Shown piece by piece: positions 1 to 7,429 of a DNA stretch of 64,000 nucleotides (position 1 is its first letter; the number at the start of each line of letters is the position of its first letter). The notes below the pieces were generated by a model, which made no database searches, was not told the DNA's origin, and worked only from the letters and a program-made list of their open reading frames with translations. The stretch spans positions 564,161-628,160 of the forward strand of contig BNBX01000003.1 of assembly GCA_014656175.1 (NCBI GenBank), given 5' to 3'. The stretch comes from Streptomyces werraensis (GTDB lineage: Bacteria > Actinomycetota > Actinomycetes > Streptomycetales > Streptomycetaceae). A program made the translations under genes and the position numbers.

Positions 1-194
1 TCGGCTCCGGCGAGGAGCCGGAGCAGGGTGGACTTTCCGGCGCCGTTCTCGCCGATGACGGCCGCCCGCTCACCGGGGCGGACGGTGAACGTGATCTGGT
101 CGAGGACCGTTCGGGGCCCGTAGGACTTGGTGACGTCCTTGACGGACAGCTGCGCCGTGAGGGCGGGCGCGAGGGTGTGGGCGCGTGCGCGCAT
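1..194 (-). CDS. ABC-F family ATPase, N-terminal fragment (window edge)
   Basis: Only the first 64 codons are present; the gene runs off the left edge. ABC-F proteins are soluble ATPases with two nucleotide-binding domains and no membrane part. They act on ribosomes, and many actinomycete members give resistance to drugs that bind the 50S subunit. The first strand (LSVKDVTKSYG) and the Walker A motif GENGAGKST at residues 48-56 are visible. The ATG at 194 has AGGGA 7 nt upstream. That Shine-Dalgarno is complementary to the end of a short upstream reading frame, which favours an inducible resistance gene. Because the linker and second domain are outside the window, an ordinary transporter ATPase cannot be excluded. 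Confidence 0.75.
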   Translation of the reverse strand, partial: MRARAHTLAPALTAQLSVKDVTKSYGPRTVLDQITFTVRPGERAAVIGENGAGKSTLLRLLAGA

Positions 195-198
195 GGGA

Positions 199-269
199 CT
201 TTCCCTGAGGTGAGAGAGGTGACGGTGGGCGATGACGGCGGCGTCGGCCGTGCCCGGACTCAGAGAAAG
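199..269 (-). promoter_or_regulatory. SD-sequestering helix of the ABC-F leader
   Basis: On the minus-strand RNA, 269-259 (CUUUCUCUGAG) can pair with 209-199 (CUCAGGGAAAG). This gives eleven consecutive pairs including one G-U, with a 49-nt loop. The second arm contains the AGGGA Shine-Dalgarno of the ABC-F gene, and the first arm is the 3' half of the leader peptide frame. The expected effect is low translation unless a ribosome stalls on the leader. Confidence 0.55.
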
Positions 270-283
270 AAGTAGTGGCGCAT
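260..283 (-). CDS. 7-codon leader peptide MRHYFFL of the ABC-F gene
   Basis: An ATG-started frame of seven codons (MRHYFFL, then TGA) lies 65 nt upstream of the ABC-F start on the same strand. Codons 5 to 8 carry the sequence CTTTCTCTGAG, which pairs over 11 bp with the Shine-Dalgarno of the ABC-F gene. A ribosome paused on this frame would hold that sequence single-stranded and free the downstream start. This is the layout of drug-responsive leader peptides known for erm and some ABC-F genes. The peptide itself is inferred; no homology was tested. Confidence 0.55.
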   Translation of the reverse strand: MRHYFFL

Positions 284-289
284 GCACTC

Positions 290-319
290 ACCCTAACAAG
301 ACGATACGTCTCGCCTCAA
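290..319 (-). promoter_or_regulatory. Candidate promoter of the leader/ABC-F transcript
   Basis: TTGAGG (319-314) and TAGGGT (295-290) are separated by 18 nt on the minus strand. Initiation about 7 nt after the -10 box falls on or next to the A of the leader ATG at 283, so the leader peptide may be read from a leaderless mRNA. The -35 box overlaps the stop codon of the upstream CGNR gene. Confidence 0.4.
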
Positions 320-960
320 GGCGTGTCCGGTCCCGCCGACCGGCCTCCGGCCGTCGCGGCCCTGCGCCGCCGGTGCGCCGCCGCCTTGGCGTTGTTGCCG
401 CAGCGTCGCATGGAGCACCACTGGCGTGGCCGGCCCGACTCCGGGTTGAGGTAGAGCATCCGGCACACCTCGGACGCGCACCTCGTCAGCCGCTGTCGGC
501 GTGAAGCGTTGGAGACGAGCTCGATCAGGTCCCGCGCGACCACCGACAGCAGGGCGTCCTCGGTGAGGAGATCACTGCCGGAGGCCGGTCGCACGCCATC
601 ACGCGTCAACTCCAGCCTCGGGGCCGGCGGTTCACAGGCGGCCAGGTCGTTGACCAGCTCCACGGACGCGGGGCGGGGGCGGTGCCCGTCCAGCAACGAC
701 GAGGCGATGTCGTAGGCCGCGTCGCGCAACGCGTGCAGCGAGCTGAGCAGCGCCTCCTCCGCGTACCCGGGCGCCGGTGTCAGCCCCACGCCACGGCACC
801 ACGCGGCCAGCCGTTCCGCGTCACCCATCCGCTCCACCGGGCCGACGGGCCGGCGCCCCACCGTCGCCACGAGGTTCAGCGACAGCGAGCCGGCGTCGAA
901 CCGGAGATCACGTGCCCGGGCGGTGACCCTCGTACGCGGTGCTTGCGGCGCGGCTCCCAT
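316..960 (-). CDS. CGNR zinc-finger (ABATE-type) putative regulator
   Basis: A protein of about 214 residues with the CGNR family layout: an N-terminal ABATE-like helical domain beginning with FDAGSLSLNLVATVG, and a C-terminal zinc finger containing CASEVC, then QWCSMRRCGN, followed by a basic tail. The family is thought to bind DNA as stress regulators. The ATG at 960 is chosen because TACTAT lies 6 nt upstream, which suggests a leaderless transcript; an in-frame ATG at 1008 would overlap the divergent gene. A TAACC/GGTTA dyad lies just upstream and may be its operator. The gene is followed on the same strand by the ABC-F leader. Confidence 0.8.
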   Translation of the reverse strand: MGAAPQAPRTRVTARARDLRFDAGSLSLNLVATVGRRPVGPVERMGDAERLAAWCRGVGLTPAPGYAEEALLSSLHALRDAAYDIASSLLDGHRPRPASVELVNDLAACEPPAPRLELTRDGVRPASGSDLLTEDALLSVVARDLIELVSNASRRQRLTRCASEVCRMLYLNPESGRPRQWCSMRRCGNNAKAAAHRRRRAATAGGRSAGPDTP

Positions 961-970
961 GCAGCGATAG

Positions 971-988
971 TAACCTTTCAAACGGTTA
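971..988. promoter_or_regulatory. TAACC-N8-GGTTA dyad between divergent genes
   Basis: A perfect 5-bp inverted repeat with an 8-nt AT-rich centre lies in the gap between the CGNR gene and the ketopantoate-reductase-like gene. It covers the region just upstream of the likely -10 box of the CGNR gene. It is a plausible autoregulatory operator of the CGNR protein. Confidence 0.4.
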
Positions 989-1006
989 TCAAGGGAACGG
1001 GTGGCC

Positions 1007-1936
1007 ATGCGGATCGCGATTGTCGGAGCGGGCGGGGTCGGGGGCTACTTCGGGGCGCGGCTCGCCGCGGCGGGCCACGAGGTCACCTTCGTGGCCCGGG
1101 GACGCCACCTGGAGGCCGTACGGCGCTCGGGTCTTCTCGTGCGCAGCCCGCTGGGGGACGTCCGCACCTCGCCCGGCTCGGTGGTGGAGAGCGTCGCGGA
1201 CGTGGACGGCGCCGATCTGGTCGTCGTCGCCGTGAAACTGTGGGACACCGAGGACGTCGCCCGCCGGCTGGGCGCCTCCGAGCTGGCCGGCACGCCCGTG
1301 CTGTCGCTGCAGAACGGCGTGCACAAGGACACGGTCCTCGCCCGTCACCTCCCCGCCGAGTCACTGCTCGGCGGCACGTGCTTCATCTCCGCCTTCATCG
1401 AGGAACCCGGCGTCGTCCGGCACAACGGCGCCCTCCAGCGCGTGGTCCTCGGCGCCCGTCACCCCGAGCAGGAGCCGGTGGCGCGACAGTTCCTCCAGGC
1501 GTGCACCGCGGCGGGCATCGACGCCGAGGTCAGTGCGGACGTCGACCGGGTGATCTGGGAGAAGTACGTCTTCCTCGTCGGCCTCTCGGCCACCACCACG
1601 GCCGTCCGCCGGCCCATCGGCGTCGTCCGCTCCCACGAGCGGACGCGGATGCTGCTGCGGGACGTCATGGCGGAGGTCGTGGCCGTGGCCCGCAAGTCGG
1701 GCGTCGAGCTGGCCGAGGACTTCGCCGAGCGGCAGCTCGCCTTCTGCGACACCCTCCCCGCCGACATGACGTCGTCCATGCACAACGACCTGGAACACGG
1801 TCACCGTCTCGAACTGCCCTGGCTCAGCGGGGGAGTGGCCGGCCTCGCCGGCGAACTCGGCGTCCCCGCGCCCCGCAACCGCACGGTCGCCGACATCCTG
1901 TCCCCGTACGTCGACGGCACCCCGGAAGGCTCCTGA
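1007..1936 (+). CDS. 2-dehydropantoate 2-reductase family protein
   Basis: A 309-residue NADP-dependent reductase of the ketopantoate reductase family. The N-terminus has the Rossmann glycine motif GAGGVGGYFGARL; further along come VSLQNGV and IWEKYVFLVGLSATTT, which match the substrate/catalytic regions of PanE. PanE reduces ketopantoate to pantoate in pantothenate and CoA synthesis. Streptomyces carry several paralogues, so this copy may act on another 2-oxo acid. The ATG at 1007 follows AAGGGA by 10 nt; a GTG at 1001 is the alternative. It is divergent from the CGNR gene and not in a pantothenate operon. Confidence 0.8.
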   Translation: MRIAIVGAGGVGGYFGARLAAAGHEVTFVARGRHLEAVRRSGLLVRSPLGDVRTSPGSVVESVADVDGADLVVVAVKLWDTEDVARRLGASELAGTPVLSLQNGVHKDTVLARHLPAESLLGGTCFISAFIEEPGVVRHNGALQRVVLGARHPEQEPVARQFLQACTAAGIDAEVSADVDRVIWEKYVFLVGLSATTTAVRRPIGVVRSHERTRMLLRDVMAEVVAVARKSGVELAEDFAERQLAFCDTLPADMTSSMHNDLEHGHRLELPWLSGGVAGLAGELGVPAPRNRTVADILSPYVDGTPEGS

Positions 1937-1960
1937 CCGGCAGACTCACGGGGCCGCCGG

Positions 1961-3037
1961 TCAGCCCGCCGTGGCCCGGTTGAGGCGGACGGACGACCAG
2001 AAGGCCGCGCCGATGAGGGTGACCCCGATCAGGCCGGTCACGATGTCGTTCACCTCGTAACGGATGCTGACGAGCAGGACGGCGGCGAGGGCGCCGATCG
2101 CGTAGTGGGCGCCGTGCTCCAGGTACACGTAGTCGTCCAGCGTGCCCTGGCGCACCAGGTACACGGTGAGAGACCGGACGTACATGGCGCCGATGCCGAG
2201 GCCCAGCGCCATCAGCACGATGTCGTTGGTGACGGCGAAGGCGCCGATCACCCCGTCGAAGGAGAACGACGCGTCCAGCACCTCGAGGTACAGGAAGGTG
2301 AAGAGGGCGGCCCGGCCGGCGAGCGCCACCCCGGAGCGCCCGCTCTCCTCGCCGCCCTCCTCGCCGCTCCGCTCTCCTGCCAGCCTGGCCTCGAAGAAGC
2401 CGGACAGCCCGTGCACCACCAGATAGGTGACGAGTCCCGCGACCCCCGAGACCAGCACGGTCTGCGCCTTGTCGGCGTGGTGACCGCCGTGCTGGTGGGC
2501 CTGGGTGGCGAAGGTCATGGACGTCACCAGGAGCACGACGAGAGCCACGCACACCGACAGCATGTCGATCCGGCCGAGCCGCGCCAGGGGCCGCTCCACC
2601 CGGCCGAGCCACTTGGTCTCCCGGTCCTCCAGGACGAAGTCCAGAAAGATCATCAGCAGGAACATGCCGCCGAACGCCGCGATCGACGGGTGCGCGTCGG
2701 TGACCAGCTCCTGATAGCGCTCCTTGTCCGTGAGCGCCAGATGCACGGCCTCCTGCGGAGCCAGCCGCGCACTCACGGACACGATGACCACCGGGAACAG
2801 CAGCCGCATGCCGAACACGGCGATGAGGATGCCGACGGTGAGGAAGATCCGCTGCCAGAAGGCGTTCAGCTTCTTGAGGATGCCGGCGTTGATGACCGCG
2901 TTGTCGAAGGACAGCGAGATCTCCAGCACGGCGAGGATAGCGACGATCCCGAGCGCCGCCCACCCGTCGTACAGCACCCCGCCCACCAGCCCGACGGCCG
3001 TCACGGCGAACGCCCACCGGAAGGTCTTCCACAGCAC
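1961..3037 (-). CDS. DUF475 family integral membrane protein (TerC-like superfamily)
   Basis: A polytopic membrane protein of about 358 residues. Two segments, SLSFDNAVINAG and ASFSFDGVIGAF, carry the paired acidic S-F-D motif typical of DUF475, a group within the TerC/LysE-like superfamily linked to metal-ion handling and tellurite resistance. Between the halves is a His-rich loop (HQHGGHH) and an acidic stretch. The GTG at 3037 is chosen because GGGAG lies 7 nt upstream and the protein then begins directly before the first membrane segment; upstream in-frame codons lack hydrophobic or conserved character. Function is not established for the family. Confidence 0.75.
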   Translation of the reverse strand: MLWKTFRWAFAVTAVGLVGGVLYDGWAALGIVAILAVLEISLSFDNAVINAGILKKLNAFWQRIFLTVGILIAVFGMRLLFPVVIVSVSARLAPQEAVHLALTDKERYQELVTDAHPSIAAFGGMFLLMIFLDFVLEDRETKWLGRVERPLARLGRIDMLSVCVALVVLLVTSMTFATQAHQHGGHHADKAQTVLVSGVAGLVTYLVVHGLSGFFEARLAGERSGEEGGEESGRSGVALAGRAALFTFLYLEVLDASFSFDGVIGAFAVTNDIVLMALGLGIGAMYVRSLTVYLVRQGTLDDYVYLEHGAHYAIGALAAVLLVSIRYEVNDIVTGLIGVTLIGAAFWSSVRLNRATAG

Positions 3038-3184
3038 CCGGCACTCTCCCTTCTCCGTCGCCCCCGCCGGGACGACGGATTGGGCTCCAGTGCCCCTTCC
3101 CGCGGCCTCCGTAACGCACGGACCCCGCACATCCACCGATCACCGGTACGGCGTCACACGCCCACCGTCACCCCGGCCGGCCCG

Positions 3185-4705
3185 TCAGCGCCCCCTTCGC
3201 CGCGCCAGCCGGCGGAACGACCGCGCGCTGCCCGTCGGCGCGGGCAGACGGCCCGACACCGCGTCGTCGAGCAGGGAGGCCACCGTCTCCGCCGCGCAGA
3301 CGCGGTTGGCGCCGATGCCGCCGGAGGCGCCTCGCTTGATCCAGCCGACGACATAAGCGCCCGGACGGCCCGCCACCCTGCCCCGGTCGTGGGGCACCGT
3401 GCCCGTGGACTCGTCGAACGGGAGCCCGGCGAGCGGCGTTCCGCGATGGCCCACCGCGCTGAGGGCCAGCCCGGCCGGGATCTCCACCTCGCCCGCCGCG
3501 CCGGTGACCCGTACCGCGCGGACCGACTCCTGCCCGCACACCTCGGCGGGCGCCGACAGGAAGCGGAACACGATGCGGCGCGGGCCGTCCGCCGCCGGGG
3601 GCAGGGACCAGTCGACGGCCTCCCGCCGTACGTCCTTCAGCACCGCGGCCTTGTCCGGGTCGGCCGCCCCGCCGATCGCCGCGCCCACGGCCGGGTCGTG
3701 GTCGTCGACGAGCAGGTCCACGCCGGACAGATGCTTCAGCGCGAGCAACTCGGTCCGCGTGTACGCCGCGTGCTCCGGGCCGCGCCGCCCCAGCACCACC
3801 ACCTCGCGCACCTTGCTGCGCCGCAGCTCCTCCAGCGCGTGCGCGGCGATCGGGGTCCCTTCGAGCGTCGCCGGGTCGGACATCAGCAGGCGTGCGGCGT
3901 CCAGCGCGACATTGCCGTTGCCCACCACGACGACCCGGTCCGCCGACAGGTCGAAGGCGTCCGGGGCGACATCGGGGTGTCCGTTGCACCAGGCGACGAA
4001 CTCGGTCGCGGCGACGCTGCCCGGCCGGTCCTCGCCCGGGACGCCGAGCCGCCGGGCCTCCGGCGCGCCGACGGCATAGATCACCGCGTCGTGGTGGGCG
4101 GCCAGTTCGTCCGCGGTCACACCGCCGTCGCCCACTGTCAGGCCGAGACGGAGCCGCACCCGCGGATGCGTGAGGAAGCGGGCGAAGCTCTCGCCGGCCT
4201 TCTTGGTGGACGGGTGGTCGGGTGCGACCCCGTACCGGACGAGACCGCCGGCGACCGGCAGCCGGTCGATCAGGGTCACCTCGGCAGGGGTGTGCAGCAG
4301 CAGGTCCCGCGCCGCGTACATCCCGGCCGGGCCGGTGCCCACGACCGCGACCCTGAGCGGCCCGAAGTCCGGCGGCAGCACCCGGTCGAACGACGGCGCG
4401 CCCCAGTCGTGGAACACCGGCCCCGCGACGGGCTGTTCGGTCCGGTGCTCCTCGTGCTCGTAGTAGGCCGCGTTGATGCGGGCGTACTCCCGCTGTCCCC
4501 CGGTCAGCCGCTCGACCGGGAAGATCGCGTCCACCGGGCAGGCGTCCGCGCAGGCGCCGCAGTCGATGCAGCTCTTCGGGTCGATGTGCAGCATCTCCGT
4601 GCTGCCGAAGGCGCGTTCCTCCGGCGTCGGATGAATGCAGTTGACCGGGCAGACGGACACACAGGTGGCGTCGCTGCAGCAGGTCTGGGTGATCGCGAAG
4701 GCCAT
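3185..4705 (-). CDS. Ferredoxin-NADP+ reductase fused to a 7Fe/8Fe ferredoxin (FprB-like)
   Basis: A 506-residue fusion. Residues 1-60 form a bacterial ferredoxin, with CC..C..VCP cysteines at 9, 10, 15 and 19 and CIDCGACADACP at 46-57. From about residue 115 follows an adrenodoxin-reductase-like FAD/NADPH enzyme with GTGPAGMYAARDL and a later GNGNVALDAARLL motif. It moves electrons from NADPH to an iron-sulfur cluster. It lies 46 nt downstream of the AurF-like di-iron oxygenase on the same strand, so it is the probable electron supply for that enzyme. Size is a little shorter than mycobacterial FprB. The start is firm, as the ferredoxin begins at residue 1. Confidence 0.9.
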   Translation of the reverse strand: MAFAITQTCCSDATCVSVCPVNCIHPTPEERAFGSTEMLHIDPKSCIDCGACADACPVDAIFPVERLTGGQREYARINAAYYEHEEHRTEQPVAGPVFHDWGAPSFDRVLPPDFGPLRVAVVGTGPAGMYAARDLLLHTPAEVTLIDRLPVAGGLVRYGVAPDHPSTKKAGESFARFLTHPRVRLRLGLTVGDGGVTADELAAHHDAVIYAVGAPEARRLGVPGEDRPGSVAATEFVAWCNGHPDVAPDAFDLSADRVVVVGNGNVALDAARLLMSDPATLEGTPIAAHALEELRRSKVREVVVLGRRGPEHAAYTRTELLALKHLSGVDLLVDDHDPAVGAAIGGAADPDKAAVLKDVRREAVDWSLPPAADGPRRIVFRFLSAPAEVCGQESVRAVRVTGAAGEVEIPAGLALSAVGHRGTPLAGLPFDESTGTVPHDRGRVAGRPGAYVVGWIKRGASGGIGANRVCAAETVASLLDDAVSGRLPAPTGSARSFRRLARRRGR

Positions 4706-4751
4706 GGTCGTCCGCTCCGCCGAGGGCCCGGGGTGGGCAGGGTGTACGTGG

Positions 4752-5672
4752 TCAGATGAGGTGGGCGCGCTTGTAGAAGAAGAGCGCGGGCCGGGTGAGC
4801 AGTCCGCAGGACGAGAGGAACTCCATCAGGCCCGAACAGCTCGCCCGCACCATGGACCTGTGGTGCTCGTTGGCACGGGCCTCGCGCAGCGCGCGCTCCT
4901 CGTCCAGTCCGGCGTTCGCGTACACCTCGCGGTTCACCATGCTGGTGACGATGACGTACGCGGCGATCGCGATCATCACCGCGTGGATGCGGCGGCGCAC
5001 CCGCCCCGCACGCGCGAGGTGCTTCCGCGTCTCCTCGCGGGCGAACATCATGTGCCGCGACTCCTCGACGACATGGATGTTGTTGATGGTGCGGACGAAC
5101 GGCACGACCCGCTCGTCGCGCATCCAGTCGCGCTGCATGACGTCGAGGACCTCCTCGGCGACCAGGATCGCCGCGTAGGCGGCCTCGCCGAAGGCGGTGG
5201 TCTTGAACAGCCGTCCCAGCTCGACCGCGACCCGGCGCGGGCGGTAGGCCGGCGCGCCGAGCTTCTTCGCGCCCCGGGCGAACATGATCGAGTGCCGGCA
5301 CTCGTCGGCGATCTCGGTCAGCGCCCACTGGAACGTCTCGTCCGTGGGGTCCTTGGAGTAGATGTCCCGCAGGATCATCTGCTGGAGGATCATCTCGAAC
5401 CAGATGCCGGTGCAGGCGACCGACGCCGCCTCCTGCCGCGTCAGCTCCTTGCGTTGCGCGTCGGTCATCTCCTCCCAGTACGCCGTGCCGTAGAGGGTGC
5501 TCCACTCCGGGCTGGCGCCGTGGAAGTCCTTGTCCAGCGGGGTGTCCCAGTCGACCTCGGTGAGCGGGTCGTAGGAGAGCTGCGCGGACGAGTCGAGCAG
5601 CCGACGGGCCACGTCGACGCCGTCGTCCGACGGCTGGTCCGGGTGCTGTGCCCGGGAGGTGGTCAGAGCCAT
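4752..5672 (-). CDS. AurF-like di-iron oxygenase
   Basis: A 306-residue all-helical protein of the AurF (p-aminobenzoate N-oxygenase) family, ferritin-like enzymes that use a non-haem di-iron centre and O2. Two ExxH pairs are visible, ECRH at 124-127 and ESRH at 204-207, with glutamates at about 81 and 173 as further ligands. AurF turns arylamines into nitroarenes; other members have unknown substrates. It is the first gene of a two-gene unit with a ferredoxin reductase. No polyketide or peptide synthase genes are nearby, so its substrate is open. Two dyads lie upstream, suggesting repressor control. Confidence 0.85.
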   Translation of the reverse strand: MALTTSRAQHPDQPSDDGVDVARRLLDSSAQLSYDPLTEVDWDTPLDKDFHGASPEWSTLYGTAYWEEMTDAQRKELTRQEAASVACTGIWFEMILQQMILRDIYSKDPTDETFQWALTEIADECRHSIMFARGAKKLGAPAYRPRRVAVELGRLFKTTAFGEAAYAAILVAEEVLDVMQRDWMRDERVVPFVRTINNIHVVEESRHMMFAREETRKHLARAGRVRRRIHAVMIAIAAYVIVTSMVNREVYANAGLDEERALREARANEHHRSMVRASCSGLMEFLSSCGLLTRPALFFYKRAHLI

Positions 5673-5705
5673 GCCGGGGCCTCCTCGAGTCGAGTCCGTA
5701 CGCCA

Positions 5706-5718
5706 TTACCACGGGTAA
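5706..5718. promoter_or_regulatory. TTACC-N3-GGTAA dyad upstream of the oxygenase
   Basis: A perfect inverted repeat 34 nt upstream of the AurF-like start codon. Together with the second dyad at 5727-5750 it frames the likely 5' untranslated region and promoter. Confidence 0.35.
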
Positions 5719-5726
5719 CCGGCCCG

Positions 5727-5750
5727 CTTGCTGACGAACTGTATAGCAAG
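5727..5750. promoter_or_regulatory. CTTGCT/AGCAAG dyad overlapping a -10-like box
   Basis: Perfect 6-bp arms are separated by 12 nt. On the minus strand the right part reads TTGCTATACAG, which includes a TATACA -10-like hexamer. A TetR- or GntR-type repressor bound here would block the oxygenase promoter. No such regulator gene is adjacent. Confidence 0.4.
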
Positions 5751-5793
5751 ACGTGGCGTGTTCCCACCCCTGTGCCCGTCAAGCTCATGTGAA

Positions 5794-5823
5794 GGCCCGC
5801 ACGGTGTGTTCACCGTGCGGGCC
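5794..5823 (-). terminator. Terminator of the DUF4139 operon
   Basis: A perfect 13-bp stem (GGCCCGCACGGTG with its complement) and a 4-nt loop lie 25 nt after the stop codon of the second DUF4139 gene. It separates that operon from the oxygenase promoter region. Confidence 0.8.
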
Positions 5824-5847
5824 GGGGAGGGGGCGATGCGCGTCGGC

Positions 5848-7422
5848 TCAGAGGCCGGTGACCTTGCTGCTCGCCGACACCTCGTGGACGAGCGTGAGCG
5901 TGCGGTGCCCGCCGGGAGGGAGCGTCACGTCCCAGCGGGCGATGCCGTCCGCGTCCACCGCGTCCGGCGCGGGCGAGCACGCCTCCTTCCGCAGACGCAC
6001 CTCCACCGCCGACACCTCGGACACCGGGACGCGCTCCCGGACGACGACCACCCGGTCGTCCCGCTCGTCCGGCGCGGAGAAGCGTGACAGATGAAGCCGC
6101 ACGGTCCGGGTGAGCACGGTCCGCTGGGTCAGCCCCGTCGTGTCGCGGGTCTCCTCCGTCTCCCGTACGACCCGGTGGTCGTCCCGGCTGCCGAAGGCCA
6201 GCTCCACGGCGGCCCCCGGAGCGGTGAACTCCAGCGTGCCGCGCCCGACGAACCCGCTGCCGCGGATCAGGTCCACCGGCCCGGCCAGCAGCGCGTGCCC
6301 GGACCGGTTGTCGGCCCGCACCACCTGCGTGACCAGGGGCGACAGTTCCGGCGCGCAGGCGTACTCGCTGCGCGCGGCCGTGGTGAACGACGACACCGGC
6401 ACCCGGTGCGCGCGCCCGTCGGCCGGCACGGACACCGGGTCGGGGGCGTGCAGCACGCGGACCTCGCCGCCGTCGTCCACCCCCGGCAGCCCGAGCACGG
6501 GAGCGGGACCCAGGTCCGCGATCTCCTCCTCCCGCAGGTCCACACGGACGGTGCGGCGCTCCTCGGGGGAGCGGTCCTGGAGCGTCAGCCGGTCCTCGCC
6601 GAGCACCGGCGGCTCCGTGGCCGCCGAGGAACGCGCCGTGGACAGCGTCAGCCGTACACCCGACCAGTCCTCGCCGGTGCGCTGCCAGACCATCGCCTCG
6701 GACTCCAGGGTGAGCGCGTCCCCGTCCAGCGCGGCCCGGTACGCCGGCCGCCACAGCGCGCACGGCGTGAGATGGCTCAGCCGCAGCCGAGCCGTCCCCC
6801 CGGCCGATGCCTCCACGGTCAGCTCGACATGCCCGACCAGTTCGGCGGGCTCCGTCTCCGCGTCGGCGAGGGCCTGCTCGGCCTCGCGCAGCTCGTCGGA
6901 CAGGACCCGCAGCCGCGTCTCCACCTCGCGCAGCTGCTCGGCCTGCCGCTCACGTTCCTCGTCGACGCGGTCCAGCTCCCGTGCCCAGCGCTCCCGTTCG
7001 GCCTCGCCGAATCCGGTGCCCTCGCCGATCTCCCGCAGCAGATCGGCGGCGAGCCGGCCCAGCGCGTCCCCGCGAGCCGCCAGCCGGTCCCGGCGCTGCT
7101 CCAGCACCGGCCGCTCCTCCTCCAGGGAGGTCACGCGGCGGCGCAGCGGCGAGTCGTCGTCGGCGGGCCCGGGCCCGCGCGGCGTCCACGCGCGCACGAT
7201 CCGCACATCGAGCACGGTCGCCGGGAAACCGGCGGTCAGCTCGGCGTGCAGAGTCCGGTCGACGGCCAGTGCGCTGACCGGTCCCAGCCTCAACCGCTGT
7301 GTCCCGGGCCGCAGCTCGAGCGTCGCGGTGCGTTCGACGTGCGCGCGGTCCTCGGTGCAGGTGACGGCGGTGACGGGGAGGGGGACCGGGGCGGCCGGCT
7401 CCGATGACGGTGACGTAGACAT
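5848..7422 (-). CDS. DUF4139 domain protein (MuiA-like), second of a pair
   Basis: A 524-residue protein of the DUF4140/DUF4139 family, whose namesake is mucoidy inhibitor A. The N-terminal quarter holds short beta strands (TCTEDRAHVERTATLEL), the middle a charged helical or coiled-coil stretch at about 95-190 rich in E, R and L, and the rest the DUF4139 beta domain with LRLSHLTPCALWRPAYRA. No signal peptide is visible. The start at 7422 follows AGGAG, which ends just before the stop codon of the preceding gene 8 nt upstream, so the two are translated together. The biochemical role of the family is unknown. Confidence 0.8.
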   Translation of the reverse strand: MSTSPSSEPAAPVPLPVTAVTCTEDRAHVERTATLELRPGTQRLRLGPVSALAVDRTLHAELTAGFPATVLDVRIVRAWTPRGPGPADDDSPLRRRVTSLEEERPVLEQRRDRLAARGDALGRLAADLLREIGEGTGFGEAERERWARELDRVDEERERQAEQLREVETRLRVLSDELREAEQALADAETEPAELVGHVELTVEASAGGTARLRLSHLTPCALWRPAYRAALDGDALTLESEAMVWQRTGEDWSGVRLTLSTARSSAATEPPVLGEDRLTLQDRSPEERRTVRVDLREEEIADLGPAPVLGLPGVDDGGEVRVLHAPDPVSVPADGRAHRVPVSSFTTAARSEYACAPELSPLVTQVVRADNRSGHALLAGPVDLIRGSGFVGRGTLEFTAPGAAVELAFGSRDDHRVVRETEETRDTTGLTQRTVLTRTVRLHLSRFSAPDERDDRVVVVRERVPVSEVSAVEVRLRKEACSPAPDAVDADGIARWDVTLPPGGHRTLTLVHEVSASSKVTGL

Positions 7423-7429
7423 GTCTGTG

